Part shown: positions 35,296-44,814 of the stretch, one piece after another
How positions within the stretch are numbered: the stretch's first letter is position 1
Layout: every line of letters begins with the position of its first letter
Origin: Comamonas sp.
GTDB taxonomy: Bacteria > Pseudomonadota > Gammaproteobacteria > Burkholderiales > Burkholderiaceae_C
Length of the DNA: 48,265 nt
Assembly: GCA_031277805.1 (NCBI GenBank)
Contig: JAITLR010000008.1
Span: 1-48,265 of the forward strand
Reading direction: 5' to 3'
The notes under the pieces: generated by a model
Databases searched by the model: none
Seen by the model: the letters and a program-made list of their open reading frames with translations, nothing else
What the model was told of the DNA's origin: nothing
Translations under genes and position numbers: made by a program

Positions 35296-35342
35296 GGGTG
35301 GGTCTGCTTTGGATATTGAGTCAAATCGGCCTCAAGCGCTTG

Positions 35343-37331
35343 TCACGCCTGCGGCACCTGCTCTCGAAATTGAATGAAGAAATCAATGCTGGACGGATTG
35401 GCCATGGCATCGGGGCTGGCCACCTTGGCGGCGTCCGCGCCCAGCAGCAGCTTGCGCACCGGCACCTCCATCTTCTTGCCGGTGAGGGTGCGCGGAATCT
35501 CGGCCACCTGAACCACCACATTGGGCACATGGCGTGCCGAAGCCTTGGTCTTGATGGCGTTCTTGATCTGGGCGGTCAGCTCGCCTGTCAATGCCTGGCC
35601 TTCGGCCAGGGTCACGAACAGTGGCATGAAGGAAGGTCGACCCAGGTATTCGAGGTCGACCACCAGGCTGTCCTTGACGGCGTCGAGCTCCTCGACGACA
35701 CGGTAGATCTCCGCCGTGCCCATGCGTATGCCGAAGCGGTTGATGGTGCTGTCCGAGCGTCCGTAGATCACGGCCGTGCCGCGCTCGCTGAACTCGATCC
35801 AGTCACCATGGCGCCAGCAGCCGGCAAACACGTCGAAATAGCTGTCGTGGTAGCGCGCCCCGCTCTCGTCGTTCCAGAAGAACACGGGCATGGATGGCAT
35901 GGGCTCGGTAATCACCAGCTCGCCGACTTCGGCGATCACCTTCTGACCCTGTTCGTTGAAGGCATGTGCGGCCACGCCCAGTTCGCGGCACTGAATTTCA
36001 CCTGCATTGACGGGCAGTATGGACGCACAGGCTACAAAGCCTGATGCGATATCCGTGCCGCCGCTGATCGAGGCCAGCCACAGATCACTTTTGACGTTGT
36101 CATAGACCCAGCCATAGGCATCAAGAGGCAACGGCGAGCCCGTGGAGTTGATGGCGCGTAGCTTGTCGAACCTGCGCCCTGCCTTGGGACACACGCCGTC
36201 TTTCATGCTCTTGGTAAGGAAGGCTGCACCACAGCCAAAGATGCTGACCTGGTACTCGTCGATAAAGTCCCAGAGCGCATCATCGTTGGGCGCTGTCGGA
36301 TTTCCATCGGAGAGCACCACGGTCGCGCCCGCCAGCAGGCTGCCTATCATCAGATTCCAGACAATCCAGCCCGTGCTGCCCAGGAACATGAAGCGATCGC
36401 CGGGCAGCACATCATGCTGCAGACGGTTGGTCTTCAGATGCGTGAGCACAATGCCGCCATGGCTGTGCACCATGGCCTTGGGCAGGCCGGTCGTGCCCGA
36501 GGAATAAACCACCCACAACGGGTGAGAAAACGGCACGCGCTCGAACTGTAGCGGCGCTTCATCGCGCGTTGCGTCATCCCAGCTCATGCAATCACGCCAA
36601 GGCACTGCCGCATGGGCTGCATCGCTGCCAAACAAAGGACCCGGCACATGGATCACATGAGCGATATCTGACAGTCCTTGCAGCACTTCATTGAGCACTT
36701 CGCGGCGATCGAACTGCTTGCCGGCATAGGTATAGCTGTCGGTCGCGAAAATCAGCTTGGGCGCAATCTGCTGGAAGCGGTCCAGCACCACGGACACACC
36801 CATTTCCGGGGCGCAGCTGGACCAGATGGCACCGATGCTGGCACAGGCCAGAAATGCCACCACGGTCTGCGGCACATTGGGCAGATAGGCGACGACGCGA
36901 TCACCAGGGCCTATGCCCAGCTTGCGTAGCGTGGCCGCCAGTGCTCCCACATCACGCTGCAGCTGCTGCCAGGAAACCTCGACCGGTGCGTTTCCTTCGC
37001 AGCGCGCAATGATGGCCGGGCGTGCATCTGTGGTATTGCGAAAGATATGTTCGGCGTAGTTGAGTGCCGTGCCTGGAAACCACTGCGCACCGGGCATCTG
37101 ATGCGTGCTCAGCACCTGCTCGGGATCGCCGTCGGCCTGAATGTCGAAATAGTCCCAGATGGAGCGCCAGAAGCCCTCGATGTCCGTGGCCGACCATTGC
37201 CAGAGCGAGGCATAGTCCTGAAAGTCACGCCCCCTGCTTTCCCGCAGCCAGCTCATGTAATGCCACAGGCCGCTGTGCTCGATCTGTTGCTGCGTAGGCT
37301 TCCACAATTGTTGCCCTTGTTCCACTGCCAT
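35343..37331 (-). CDS. Acetoacetyl-CoA synthetase (acetoacetate-CoA ligase)
   Basis: 662 residues, full length for the acetoacetate-CoA ligase family of ANL enzymes. It activates acetoacetate with ATP and CoA, linking ketone bodies and 3-hydroxybutyrate breakdown to central metabolism. Seen: the family start LWKPTQQQIE, WFPGTALNYAEH, the AMP-binding loop VVYSSGTTGLPKA (about 274-286) and the C-terminal catalytic-Lys region RTLTGKKMEVP. A CGGAGA site precedes the ATG. The gene lies 94 nt downstream of a sigma-54 activator, which probably controls it; the gap contains a TTTATA-GT-TATAAA palindrome but no clear sigma-54 box. Confidence 0.94.
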   Translation of the reverse strand: MAVEQGQQLWKPTQQQIEHSGLWHYMSWLRESRGRDFQDYASLWQWSATDIEGFWRSIWDYFDIQADGDPEQVLSTHQMPGAQWFPGTALNYAEHIFRNTTDARPAIIARCEGNAPVEVSWQQLQRDVGALAATLRKLGIGPGDRVVAYLPNVPQTVVAFLACASIGAIWSSCAPEMGVSVVLDRFQQIAPKLIFATDSYTYAGKQFDRREVLNEVLQGLSDIAHVIHVPGPLFGSDAAHAAVPWRDCMSWDDATRDEAPLQFERVPFSHPLWVVYSSGTTGLPKAMVHSHGGIVLTHLKTNRLQHDVLPGDRFMFLGSTGWIVWNLMIGSLLAGATVVLSDGNPTAPNDDALWDFIDEYQVSIFGCGAAFLTKSMKDGVCPKAGRRFDKLRAINSTGSPLPLDAYGWVYDNVKSDLWLASISGGTDIASGFVACASILPVNAGEIQCRELGVAAHAFNEQGQKVIAEVGELVITEPMPSMPVFFWNDESGARYHDSYFDVFAGCWRHGDWIEFSERGTAVIYGRSDSTINRFGIRMGTAEIYRVVEELDAVKDSLVVDLEYLGRPSFMPLFVTLAEGQALTGELTAQIKNAIKTKASARHVPNVVVQVAEIPRTLTGKKMEVPVRKLLLGADAAKVASPDAMANPSSIDFFIQFREQVPQA

Positions 37332-37425
37332 GCTGTCTCCGGACTCAAAATAGATATTTTTTATAACTATAAAAACAAATCAAGTCTGACAGATCAAGGG
37401 AAATCCCTGGATTTTGCGGCCCAGG

Positions 37426-38976
37426 TCAAAGATTGAGCAGCGCCAGCCTGTCGTAAAGCTTGGCTCTGGAGATGCCCAGCGTCCGGGCCACGGCCAGCTT
37501 GTTGCCGTCGTGGGCCTGCAGTGCGGTGCGGATGGCGCGGGCTTCCAGCTCGGTAATCTGCTCCGACAAAGGCCTGAGCAGATTGCCATCGCCAAGCATG
37601 CTCGCTCCAGCGGCCTCAAGGTTCGTGGAGCATGCACCCATGATCTGCGGCAAGCGCAAAGGCTCCACACCCGAGGAGCGCAGCACCTCGGCCAGCAGGT
37701 CGGCAGTAATGCGGGCTTCGTCACTGCGCATGGCGGCCTGCTCCAGCACATTGCGCAGCTCACGGATATTGCCGCGCCAGGCCTGGGCAGCCAGCAGCTC
37801 CAGGGCATCGGCCCCCAGCTCCGGCGGCGGCATATCGTTGCGCAGCGCCAGGTCTTCGCCCAGTACTTCCACCAATGCGGCAATATCGCCACGGCGTTCG
37901 CGCAGCGGCGGCACACGCAGGGGCAGCACATGCAGGCGGTAAAACAGGTCTTCGCGAAACTGTCCGTCGCGCACCATCTGAGGCAGATCACGCGAAGTGG
38001 CAGCCACGACACGCGCGTCGAAGTGCACGATCTGATTGGAACCCAGGGGTTCGATCTCGCCTTCCTGCAAGGCCCGCAGCAGCTTGGCCTGCAAGCTGGG
38101 TGGCATATCGCCGATTTCGTCAAGAAACAAGGTGCCACCATCGGCCAGTTTGAACTTGCCGTCACGCGGCTTGCGTTCAGCCCCGGTGAACGCACCGGGA
38201 GCCACACCGAAGAACTCGGCCTCCAGCAGGCTCTCGGGAATGGCCGCGATATTGACGGATACAAACGGGCCGCTGGCACGCGCCGAGGCCGCATGAATCG
38301 CATGGGCCAGCAGTTCCTTGCCTGTACCGGTCTCGCCCAATAGCAAGACCGGGCTCATGGACTGGGCTGCGCGCCGGGCCTGGCGTTTGACCTCGACTGC
38401 GGCCGGGCTGCTGCCCACAAAGCTGGCAAAACTGTATTTGGCCCGCCTCTCCCCATGGACAGCAGCACGCAGGCTGCGATTGCGCTGCGCCGCCAGTTCA
38501 CGCCTGGCTTCATCGAGGTCGCGCTGCAGCACCGCAAACTTGCTGATCAGCGGCTGCAACGTGGTTTCGGGCTGATCGAACAGCACAATGCCTATGGCGC
38601 CGATCACCGCCCCCTCTTCATCGCGCAGCGGCAGGCGACTGACCACAAAAGTGCCCGCGCTATTGGTCAGCAGATCGATTAGTACAGGCTGGCCTGTTTC
38701 CAGCACCCTGCGCATCTGGGTATTGGGGATAACCTCTTCGACCATATGGCCCAGAAAGTCATCGACAGACACCACACCCAGCCGTGGCAGGAAGCGCTCG
38801 TAGCCTTCATTCACCCAGACGATGCGCCCCGTGCGATCGGCCAGAAACATGCCCTGGCTCATGGACGAAAACAGCTGGAACATGGAGCGCGCCGCCAGCG
38901 CATAAATGCCATCGGCATCCGCAGGCAGTCCTTTGCCGGGCACGGTAGAGATTGGTTCGACGCGCATTTCCATCAT
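37426..38976 (-). CDS. Sigma-54-dependent transcriptional activator with PAS sensor
   Basis: 516 residues from ATG 38976, the first of three close ATGs; TACTAT lies 6 nt upstream, so a leaderless message is possible. Architecture: a PAS-type sensor (about 30-140, with FLADRTGRIVWVNEGYERF), a short coiled linker, an AAA+ domain with Walker A GETGTGKE (214), the sigma-54 contact loop GAFTGA (261-266) and Walker B LFLDEIGD, then a Fis-type helix-turn-helix at the C-terminus (LAVARTLGISRAKLYDRL). GAFTGA is intact, so it should activate RpoN promoters. The neighbouring acetoacetyl-CoA synthetase and the livK RpoN promoter are the likely targets (inference). Confidence 0.93.
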   Translation of the reverse strand: MMEMRVEPISTVPGKGLPADADGIYALAARSMFQLFSSMSQGMFLADRTGRIVWVNEGYERFLPRLGVVSVDDFLGHMVEEVIPNTQMRRVLETGQPVLIDLLTNSAGTFVVSRLPLRDEEGAVIGAIGIVLFDQPETTLQPLISKFAVLQRDLDEARRELAAQRNRSLRAAVHGERRAKYSFASFVGSSPAAVEVKRQARRAAQSMSPVLLLGETGTGKELLAHAIHAASARASGPFVSVNIAAIPESLLEAEFFGVAPGAFTGAERKPRDGKFKLADGGTLFLDEIGDMPPSLQAKLLRALQEGEIEPLGSNQIVHFDARVVAATSRDLPQMVRDGQFREDLFYRLHVLPLRVPPLRERRGDIAALVEVLGEDLALRNDMPPPELGADALELLAAQAWRGNIRELRNVLEQAAMRSDEARITADLLAEVLRSSGVEPLRLPQIMGACSTNLEAAGASMLGDGNLLRPLSEQITELEARAIRTALQAHDGNKLAVARTLGISRAKLYDRLALLNL

Positions 38977-39045
38977 GGTGAGATAGTAGGTGCTGCAGTG
39001 CCACACGACATCAGGGCAGACCTGCAGCCTCTTCAATACACATCT

Positions 39046-39095
39046 TTATTTGATAGCGGCCCGCGCTTGATAGGAAACGGCTGCAAGTGAAAACT
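39046..39095 (+). repeat. GCGCTTG-type dispersed hairpin element, copy 6 (degenerate)
   Basis: TTATTTGATAGCGGCCCGCG followed by CTTGATAGGAAACGG. The left half matches the family; the right arm is eroded. It lies between the regulator start and the tctA terminator. Confidence 0.5.
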
Positions 39096-39097
39096 GA

Positions 39098-39132
39098 TAA
39101 AAAAATCCCCCGTCTGGCAACCCAGGCGGGGG
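39098..39132 (-). terminator. Rho-independent terminator of the tctCBA operon
   Basis: An 11-bp stem with one G-U or mismatch position (39107-39117/39122-39132) is followed on the minus strand by ATTTTTTTAT. It lies 59 nt after the tctA stop. Confidence 0.85.
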
Positions 39133-39191
39133 AGGGAAATGCAACGGGCGCCATGCGTATTGCGCCCGCAGCAGACTAGGCAATCAAAATT

Positions 39192-40715
39192 TCAGACTCC
39201 GCTTGTGACGGGCTCTGCCTCCGATTTGGAGGCCGACATGCGCTTGAGCACACGGGGCACGATGAGCACGGCCAGCACGATGATGATCAGCGTCAGCGAC
39301 ATGGGGCGCTGCAGGAAGATCCACCAGCTGCCTTCGCCGATAGACACGGCATTGCGCATCTGCGCTTCGGCCAGAGGGCCAAGAATCATGCCCACGACCA
39401 CAGGAGCGGTGGGGAAGTCAAAGCGACGCATGATCACACCCAGCACGCCAATGCCATAGAGCAGGAACAGATCGAAGGCACTCTGGCGCATGCCGTAGGC
39501 ACCGACAGTGGCGAAGATCAGGATGCCCGCATACAGCTGAGGACGTGGAATCTTCAGCAGCTTGACCCACAGGCCCACCATGGGCAGGTTCAGCACCAGC
39601 AGCATGACGTTGCCGATATAGAGCGATGCGATCAGCGCCCAGACCAGGGCCGCAGAGCTGGTGAACAGCTGGGGGCCGGGGTTGATACCGTAGTTCTGGA
39701 ATGCGCCCAGCAGCACGGCCGTGGTGTTGCTGGTGGGAATGCCCAGCGTCAGCAGAGGAATCAGCGCCGCCGTCACCGTGGCATTGTTCGCGGCTTCAGG
39801 GCCGGCCACGCCTTCAATCGCGCCCTTGCCACCGAACTCGGCCTTGTTCTCGCCCTTGGCCAGCTTCTTCTCGGTCGCATAGCTCAGGAAGGTCGGGATC
39901 TCCGTGCCGCCCGCAGGGATGCAGCCAAACGGCGTGCCCAGTGCCGTGCCACGAATCCAGGCAGGCCAGGAACGCTTCCAGTCAAGCTTGGTCATGTGAA
40001 CACGAGTCAGCTTGTTCTGGGACTCCTCGACCTTGCCCTCATACATGGCGGCATACAGCACTTCGGCCACGGCAAACAGGCCAACGGCCACCAGCACGAT
40101 ATCGATGCCATCCAGCAGTTCCATCTTGCCGCCGGTGTAGCGTGCGGCGCCAGAGATCTGGTCCATGCCGATGCAGCCAGCGGCCAGGCCGACAAACAGC
40201 GCCGTCATGCCGCGCAGCGAGCTTTGACCCAGCACCGCGCTCACGGTGGTGAAGGCCAGCACCATCAGCATGAAGTACTCGGGCGGGCCCAGCTTCACGG
40301 CAAAGTCGGCCACATAAGGGGCGAACAACGTCACCACCACCGTCGCAAAAGTACCTGCCACAAAGGAGCCGATGGCAGCCGTAGCCAGCGCAGCGCCTGC
40401 ACGCCCGCTCTTGGCCATCTTGTTGCCCTCCATGGCCGTGACCATGGACGCGGTTTCACCGGGCGTGTTCAGCAGGATGGAGGTCGTCGATCCACCATAC
40501 ATAGCGCCGTAGTAGATACCGGCAAAGAAGATCATCGAAGCCGTGACATCGACCTTGGCAGTGATGGGCAGCAGCATGGCCACGGCCACGGCCGGACCGA
40601 TACCAGGCAACACCCCAACGGCCGTACCCAGTGCACAGCCAACCAAAGCCCACAGCAGATTGACAGGTGTGATGGCCGTGGCAAAGCCCGCCATCAATGC
40701 GTTGAAAATATCCAT
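39192..40715 (-). CDS. tctA: Tripartite tricarboxylate transporter, large permease TctA
   Basis: 507 residues from ATG 40715, which overlaps the tctB stop as TAATG with GGGGTGG upstream; a GTG nine bases earlier is an alternative. TctA is the twelve-span permease of a sodium- or proton-driven binding-protein-dependent carboxylate importer. Family motifs: [39 protein letters not shown] and [18 protein letters not shown]; the C-terminal half repeats [14 protein letters not shown]. It is the last gene of tctC-tctB-tctA and is followed by a terminator. Confidence 0.96.
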   Translation of the reverse strand: MDIFNALMAGFATAITPVNLLWALVGCALGTAVGVLPGIGPAVAVAMLLPITAKVDVTASMIFFAGIYYGAMYGGSTTSILLNTPGETASMVTAMEGNKMAKSGRAGAALATAAIGSFVAGTFATVVVTLFAPYVADFAVKLGPPEYFMLMVLAFTTVSAVLGQSSLRGMTALFVGLAAGCIGMDQISGAARYTGGKMELLDGIDIVLVAVGLFAVAEVLYAAMYEGKVEESQNKLTRVHMTKLDWKRSWPAWIRGTALGTPFGCIPAGGTEIPTFLSYATEKKLAKGENKAEFGGKGAIEGVAGPEAANNATVTAALIPLLTLGIPTSNTTAVLLGAFQNYGINPGPQLFTSSAALVWALIASLYIGNVMLLVLNLPMVGLWVKLLKIPRPQLYAGILIFATVGAYGMRQSAFDLFLLYGIGVLGVIMRRFDFPTAPVVVGMILGPLAEAQMRNAVSIGEGSWWIFLQRPMSLTLIIIVLAVLIVPRVLKRMSASKSEAEPVTSGV

Positions 40716-41308
40716 TACAGCCACCCCGTCTGAGTCAGGCCCGGCAGATTGATCGCCAGGAATTGCGTAAACATCCAGAACACGGGGGCCGAGATCAGCA
40801 GGCCGGTGATCACATCCTTGACCCAGGTGCCGACGGCCGAAGCCTCGGGCTGGTGCGCGGCACGGCGCAGGCCTTGCACGGCCAGCACATAACAGACCGA
40901 GCAGCTCAGGATGAAGCCCAGCGTACCGATCAGTGCCGCGTTCACCAGCAGACCCGCGGAAACCCAGACAAAGGGCAGGATGTCAGCCTTGGGGCTGCCG
41001 CCCGGATCGGCTGCATGGCGAAAGCCGCCTGTCTGCGCCTCCCAGATCAGGAGAGTACCGCAGATGCCCAGGATTGCTGCGCAAACCCAGGGCAGGAAAT
41101 TGGGGCCCACACCGCCATAGCCGGCATCTGCAGGAATTTGCAACGCACCAAGGGCCAGGCCCACGGCGACCAGCACAACGCCGGCCCCCACAATGGTCTG
41201 CGCCTTCTTGGATGGCACATTGGGACTTTGTGGCTCGTCAGGGTCTGCATAGGCCGAAACCTGTGCGGCCTCCGCAGCCTGAGCCAGATTCTGGAGTGAT
41301 TCAGACAT
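40715..41308 (-). CDS. tctB: Tripartite tricarboxylate transporter, small permease TctB
   Basis: 197 residues from ATG 41308 (a TTG two codons earlier is less likely). TctB has four predicted spans (for example [59 protein letters not shown] split by loops, and a last C-terminal span). A long polar N-terminus of about 35 residues is unusual but acceptable. No ribosome-binding site is seen before the ATG. It is separated from tctC by 189 nt of strongly folded sequence. Confidence 0.9.
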   Translation of the reverse strand: MSESLQNLAQAAEAAQVSAYADPDEPQSPNVPSKKAQTIVGAGVVLVAVGLALGALQIPADAGYGGVGPNFLPWVCAAILGICGTLLIWEAQTGGFRHAADPGGSPKADILPFVWVSAGLLVNAALIGTLGFILSCSVCYVLAVQGLRRAAHQPEASAVGTWVKDVITGLLISAPVFWMFTQFLAINLPGLTQTGWL

Positions 41309-41393
41309 GATCAATAGTTGTGTTTCAGAGTTTTTTGAGCGGATCTGAGGCTTTCAGCCCCTTGCGCCAGCGCTGCTTCACGGAAGAGGCGGT

Positions 41394-41443
41394 TGCATGC
41401 ATTGATGGCCTGCGCCCCGAAGGCCAAGCCATCAATGCATGCA
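41394..41443 (-). terminator. 16-bp perfect inverted repeat between tctC and tctB
   Basis: TGCATGCATTGATGGC (41394-41409) is repeated inverted at 41428-41443; the loop carries a further GGCC/GGCC pair. No T-run follows on the minus strand. It probably stabilises the tctC message or partly blocks read-through to tctBA. Confidence 0.5.
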
Positions 41444-41466
41444 TACGAAATTCAGTGCGTCAAGGC

Positions 41467-41489
41467 GGCCCGGGTTCGTGGCCCGGGCC
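41467..41489 (-). terminator. GC-rich hairpin just after tctC
   Basis: GGCCCGGG (41467-41474) and CCCGGGCC (41482-41489) form an 8-bp stem with a 7-base loop, starting 8 nt after the tctC stop. It lacks a T-run, so it more likely protects or attenuates the message than terminates it fully. Confidence 0.45.
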
Positions 41490-41497
41490 TTGATTCA

Positions 41498-42463
41498 TCA
41501 GACCATGCCCGACTTGATCATCGTGGCACGCAAGCTGGCGAACTCATCGTCCACAAACTTGGCGAAAGCATCGCCGGCCAGCCATGCAGGCGTCCAGTCG
41601 TTCTTCTGCAGCGCCTCGGCCCATGCCTTGCTCTTGGTGGCCCTTTCGATCTGGGCGACCAGCTCGTCGCGCTGGGCCTTGGAGATGCCTGGCGCGCCGT
41701 ACATGCCGCGCCAGTTGCCGATTTCCACATTGATGCCCTGCTCCTTGAGCGTGGGGATGCTGGCCGCTGCCCCCTTGAGGCGCTGACCCGATGTCACACC
41801 AATGGGCTTCATCTTGCCGGTGGCGATGTACTCGGCGAACTCGCTGAAGCCACTGCCGCCCACCGTCACATTGCCACCCAGGATGGCGGAGATAGCCTCG
41901 CCGCCCCCACGGAAAGCCACGTAGTTGATCTTGGCTGGGTCCACGCCCACTTCGCGGGCAATCATGGCTGCAGCGATATGCTCGGTAGAGCCGCGCGATC
42001 CGCCGCCCCACTTGATGGAGCCGGGGTCCTTCTTGAGCTGAGCCACCACTTCGGCCATGCTCTTGTAGGGCGAATTGGCAGGCAGCACGAAAACGTTGTA
42101 TTCGCTGGTCAGACGCGCCAGAGGCGTAGCCTGGCTCAGATTGACCGGTGGCTTGCCGGTGATGATGCCGCCCAGCATCACGGCGCCCATCACCATCATG
42201 GCATTGGGATCACCCTTGCTGCCATTGACGAACTGCGCCAGACCGATGGCACCGGCTGCACCGCCCTTGTTGTCATAAGTGACGGAAGAAGCCACACCTG
42301 CGTCCTGCAAAGCCTTGCCCACGGCACGGCCCGTGGTGTCCCAGCCGCCACCGGGGTTGGCCGGCAGCATCATCTTGATGGCTGCTGCGGCCTGGGCCGA
42401 CAGAGGCAAAGCACCGGCCGCCGCCAAGGCGGCCAGAGACTTCAGAAACATGTCACGACGCAT
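41498..42463 (-). CDS. tctC: Tripartite tricarboxylate transporter receptor TctC
   Basis: 321 residues. It is the periplasmic carboxylate-binding protein that serves the adjacent TctBA. Signal peptide visible (MRRDMFLKSL to SAQA, 1-25). Family motifs: KMMLPANPGGGWDTTGRAVG, NKGGAAGAIGLAQF, KWGGGSRGSTEHIAA and VTVGGSGFSEFAEYIATGK. AAGGAG lies before the ATG. It is the first gene of the operon and divergent from tctDE. Citrate or a related tricarboxylate is the family default; the actual ligand is not read from sequence. Confidence 0.95.
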   Translation of the reverse strand: MRRDMFLKSLAALAAAGALPLSAQAAAAIKMMLPANPGGGWDTTGRAVGKALQDAGVASSVTYDNKGGAAGAIGLAQFVNGSKGDPNAMMVMGAVMLGGIITGKPPVNLSQATPLARLTSEYNVFVLPANSPYKSMAEVVAQLKKDPGSIKWGGGSRGSTEHIAAAMIAREVGVDPAKINYVAFRGGGEAISAILGGNVTVGGSGFSEFAEYIATGKMKPIGVTSGQRLKGAAASIPTLKEQGINVEIGNWRGMYGAPGISKAQRDELVAQIERATKSKAWAEALQKNDWTPAWLAGDAFAKFVDDEFASLRATMIKSGMV

Positions 42464-42498
42464 GGTGTACTCCTTGTGTAGTTGGTAGGACGAATCAT

Positions 42499-42526
42499 GG
42501 ACAGCCTGCCTGTCAATCAGCTGTCC
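42499..42526. promoter_or_regulatory. Candidate TctD operator and tctC promoter
   Basis: GGACAGC (42499-42505) and GCTGTCC (42520-42526) form an inverted repeat in the 147-nt gap between tctC and tctD. On the minus strand a TTGACA lies within it, without a good -10 at 17 nt, which would fit a promoter needing an activator. Confidence 0.4.
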
Positions 42527-42610
42527 AAATAACTAGGGCTATCCCTTAAAGCGATACGGCGTTTTCCCCGGTCGCAGGCAAGATCGCAGCGCAGTGCTAT
42601 GTTCTGCGCC

Positions 42611-43300
42611 ATGCAATTACTGCTTGTTGAAGATGACTCCGCCATGCGCACCACGCTGCAGCGCACGTTGATGCGCCGCGGCCTGCATGTGGAGGTGGCC
42701 GCCGATGGCCCCAGCGCCCTGGCCCACTGGCAAACCCGCGAACCCGATGCCGTGATACTGGATCTGAGCCTGCCGGGACTGGACGGCCTGCAAGTGCTGG
42801 AGCGGGCTCGCGCTCAGGGCCTGCGCACACCGGTGCTGATCCTGACGGCCCGCGGCACGGTTGGAGATCGCGTGCTGGGCCTCAACGCCGGTGCCGACGA
42901 CTACCTTGCCAAGCCCTTCGACCTCGATGAACTGGAAGCCAGGCTTCGTGCCCTGCTGCGGCGCAGTCAGGAAAGCTTCACACCCAAATCAGCCACTGAA
43001 GCCATCCAGATAGGCGCTTTGCGCTATGAAAAAGAAAGCGGCGCCATCTATCTGAATGAGAAGATTTTCGAGCTGACACCACGCGAGCTGGCCATGATGC
43101 ATGCCCTGCTGGCCCGCCCCGGCCATGCCGTGGCCAAGGAACGATTGTTCAGCCTGGTCTTCCCTGGCGAATCCGATGTGCAGTATGAAGCCGTCGAAGT
43201 CGTGGCCTATCGGCTGCGCAAGAAGCTGGCCGGCTCGGGCCTGCAACTGGTCACGCTGCGCGGCCTGGGCTACCTCATCAAGGCAGAGGTCGCCGCATGA
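42611..43300 (+). CDS. tctD: Response regulator TctD
   Basis: 229 residues from ATG 42611 (MQLLLVEDD); an ATG four codons earlier lies over the -10-like TATGTT. OmpR/PhoB-type regulator: receiver domain with acidic pair EDD (7-9), phospho-acceptor Asp51 in VILDLSLPG, Thr in LTARG and Lys in LAKPFD, followed by a winged-helix DNA-binding domain (about 125-225, with ELTPRELAMM and VVAYRLRKKL). It should control the divergent tctCBA operon in response to the substrate sensed by TctE. Confidence 0.94.
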   Translation: MQLLLVEDDSAMRTTLQRTLMRRGLHVEVAADGPSALAHWQTREPDAVILDLSLPGLDGLQVLERARAQGLRTPVLILTARGTVGDRVLGLNAGADDYLAKPFDLDELEARLRALLRRSQESFTPKSATEAIQIGALRYEKESGAIYLNEKIFELTPRELAMMHALLARPGHAVAKERLFSLVFPGESDVQYEAVEVVAYRLRKKLAGSGLQLVTLRGLGYLIKAEVAA

Positions 43301-44784
43301 TGGAACTGGCAGCTCAGAGCAGCACACGCAAACCTGCGTGGTCGCTGCGCCGCCTGCTGCTGACGGGCATCCTGCTGCCTGTTCTGGCTCTGATTGCTCT
43401 CAATGCCTGGAGCCTGTATGAGCAGACGCTGTCGTCCCTGCACACAGCCTATGACCGCACCTTGCTGGCATCGGCCAAAAGCATCAGCGAGCAAATTGGC
43501 GTGGTTGGCTACGATGATCAAGCCGTACTGCACGCCATCGTCCCCTACTCGGCTCTGGAAATTTTCGAGGCCGACAATCAAAGTCGCATGTTTTACCGCG
43601 TCTCCACGCTGGACGGCAAGCTGATCTCGGGTTTTGACGAACTGCCCATGTGGCATGGCCGTATTCCACAGCGCCCGCCCTATGCGGCTCTGGTGGATTT
43701 TTATGATGCCGAATTTCGCGACCATCCCGTGCGCGTGGCCGTGCTGCTGCAGCCTGTGGCCAGCTCCACGGGCCGTGGCATGGCCGTGATTCAAGTGGCT
43801 GAGACCCTGGAGCTGCGCGAATCACTGGCGCTGCAGATTCTGCGTGACACACTGATCAGGCAGGCTTTGCTCGTGCTGGTGGTGGCCCTGATCGTCATCA
43901 TCGTGGTCCAGCGCGCCACCCAGCCCATACGCCAGCTCAGCCATGATCTGCAAGGTCGCGCCCAGGGTGATCTGAGCCCGCTGGACGCCTCGGAAGCCCC
44001 GCGTGAGATCCAGCCCCTGCTGGATGCCACCAACCACACCATGCAGCGCCTGAGCCGTCTGCTCAATGATCAGAAGCGCTTTGTGCGTGACGCCTCACAC
44101 CAGCTACGCACGCCGCTGGCCGTGCTCAAGGTGCAGGTCCAATCGGCCAAACGCGGTGATATTCCTCCCGCACTGGCCTTTGAGGAGATAGACGACACCG
44201 TCGACCGCGCCACCCGCCTCGCCAACCAGATGCTGGCCCTGGCCAAGGTCGAGCAGTTGCGCCAGGAAGACACGGCCCAGCCCGAAGAGATCATCACCGC
44301 ATTCGACGAGGTCGTGCGCGATGTGGCGCTGGAGCTGTCGCCACTGATTGCCGAACACGATATGGACTTCGGCATCGAAACCGAGGCCTGCCCCGTGCCT
44401 GCCCACGAATGGATGCTGCGCGAGCTGACCCGCAACCTGCTGCACAACGCCATACGCCACACCCCCCATCGCGGCCATCTGCTCATCAGCGTGAAGCCGA
44501 AACAGGGGCAGGCCTTGCTGTGCATTGAAGACAGCGGTGGCGGCATTGACGAAGAGCTGGCCCAGCGCCTGTTTCAACCCTTTTCGGCAGGCAACGCCCG
44601 TAGCGGATCGGGCCTGGGACTGGCCATCTGCCAGGAAATCGTCCAGACCCTGGGCGGGCAGATCACGCTGCGCAACCAGCATGACGTACGCGGCAAGGTC
44701 AGAGGCCTGCAAGCCAGGGTGCTGCTGCCGATGAAGCCGGTGAGCAGCGACCAGCCGCTTTCCGATACACATCTTGATGGCTAG
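43297..44784 (+). CDS. tctE: Sensor histidine kinase TctE
   Basis: 495 residues, overlapping tctD by 4 nt. Two membrane spans (about 19-38 and 187-206) enclose a 150-residue periplasmic sensor; then HAMP, the H-box with His268 in RDASHQLRTPL, and an ATPase domain with N-box LLHNAIRHTP, G1 DSGGGI and G2 GSGLGLAI. The periplasmic part fits the 2CSK_N domain of TctE sensors. It autophosphorylates and passes phosphate to TctD. The C-terminal 15 residues after LLPM are a polar tail. Confidence 0.94.
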   Translation: MMELAAQSSTRKPAWSLRRLLLTGILLPVLALIALNAWSLYEQTLSSLHTAYDRTLLASAKSISEQIGVVGYDDQAVLHAIVPYSALEIFEADNQSRMFYRVSTLDGKLISGFDELPMWHGRIPQRPPYAALVDFYDAEFRDHPVRVAVLLQPVASSTGRGMAVIQVAETLELRESLALQILRDTLIRQALLVLVVALIVIIVVQRATQPIRQLSHDLQGRAQGDLSPLDASEAPREIQPLLDATNHTMQRLSRLLNDQKRFVRDASHQLRTPLAVLKVQVQSAKRGDIPPALAFEEIDDTVDRATRLANQMLALAKVEQLRQEDTAQPEEIITAFDEVVRDVALELSPLIAEHDMDFGIETEACPVPAHEWMLRELTRNLLHNAIRHTPHRGHLLISVKPKQGQALLCIEDSGGGIDEELAQRLFQPFSAGNARSGSGLGLAICQEIVQTLGGQITLRNQHDVRGKVRGLQARVLLPMKPVSSDQPLSDTHLDG

Positions 44785-44814
44785 ATTCAGCCCGCACACT
44801 GGCAAAATATTGGC

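Noticed and set aside
38990..39008. TGGCAC upstream of the sigma-54 regulator as an RpoN promoter
   Set aside because: No GC at the required -12 position; TACTAT next to the start fits better.
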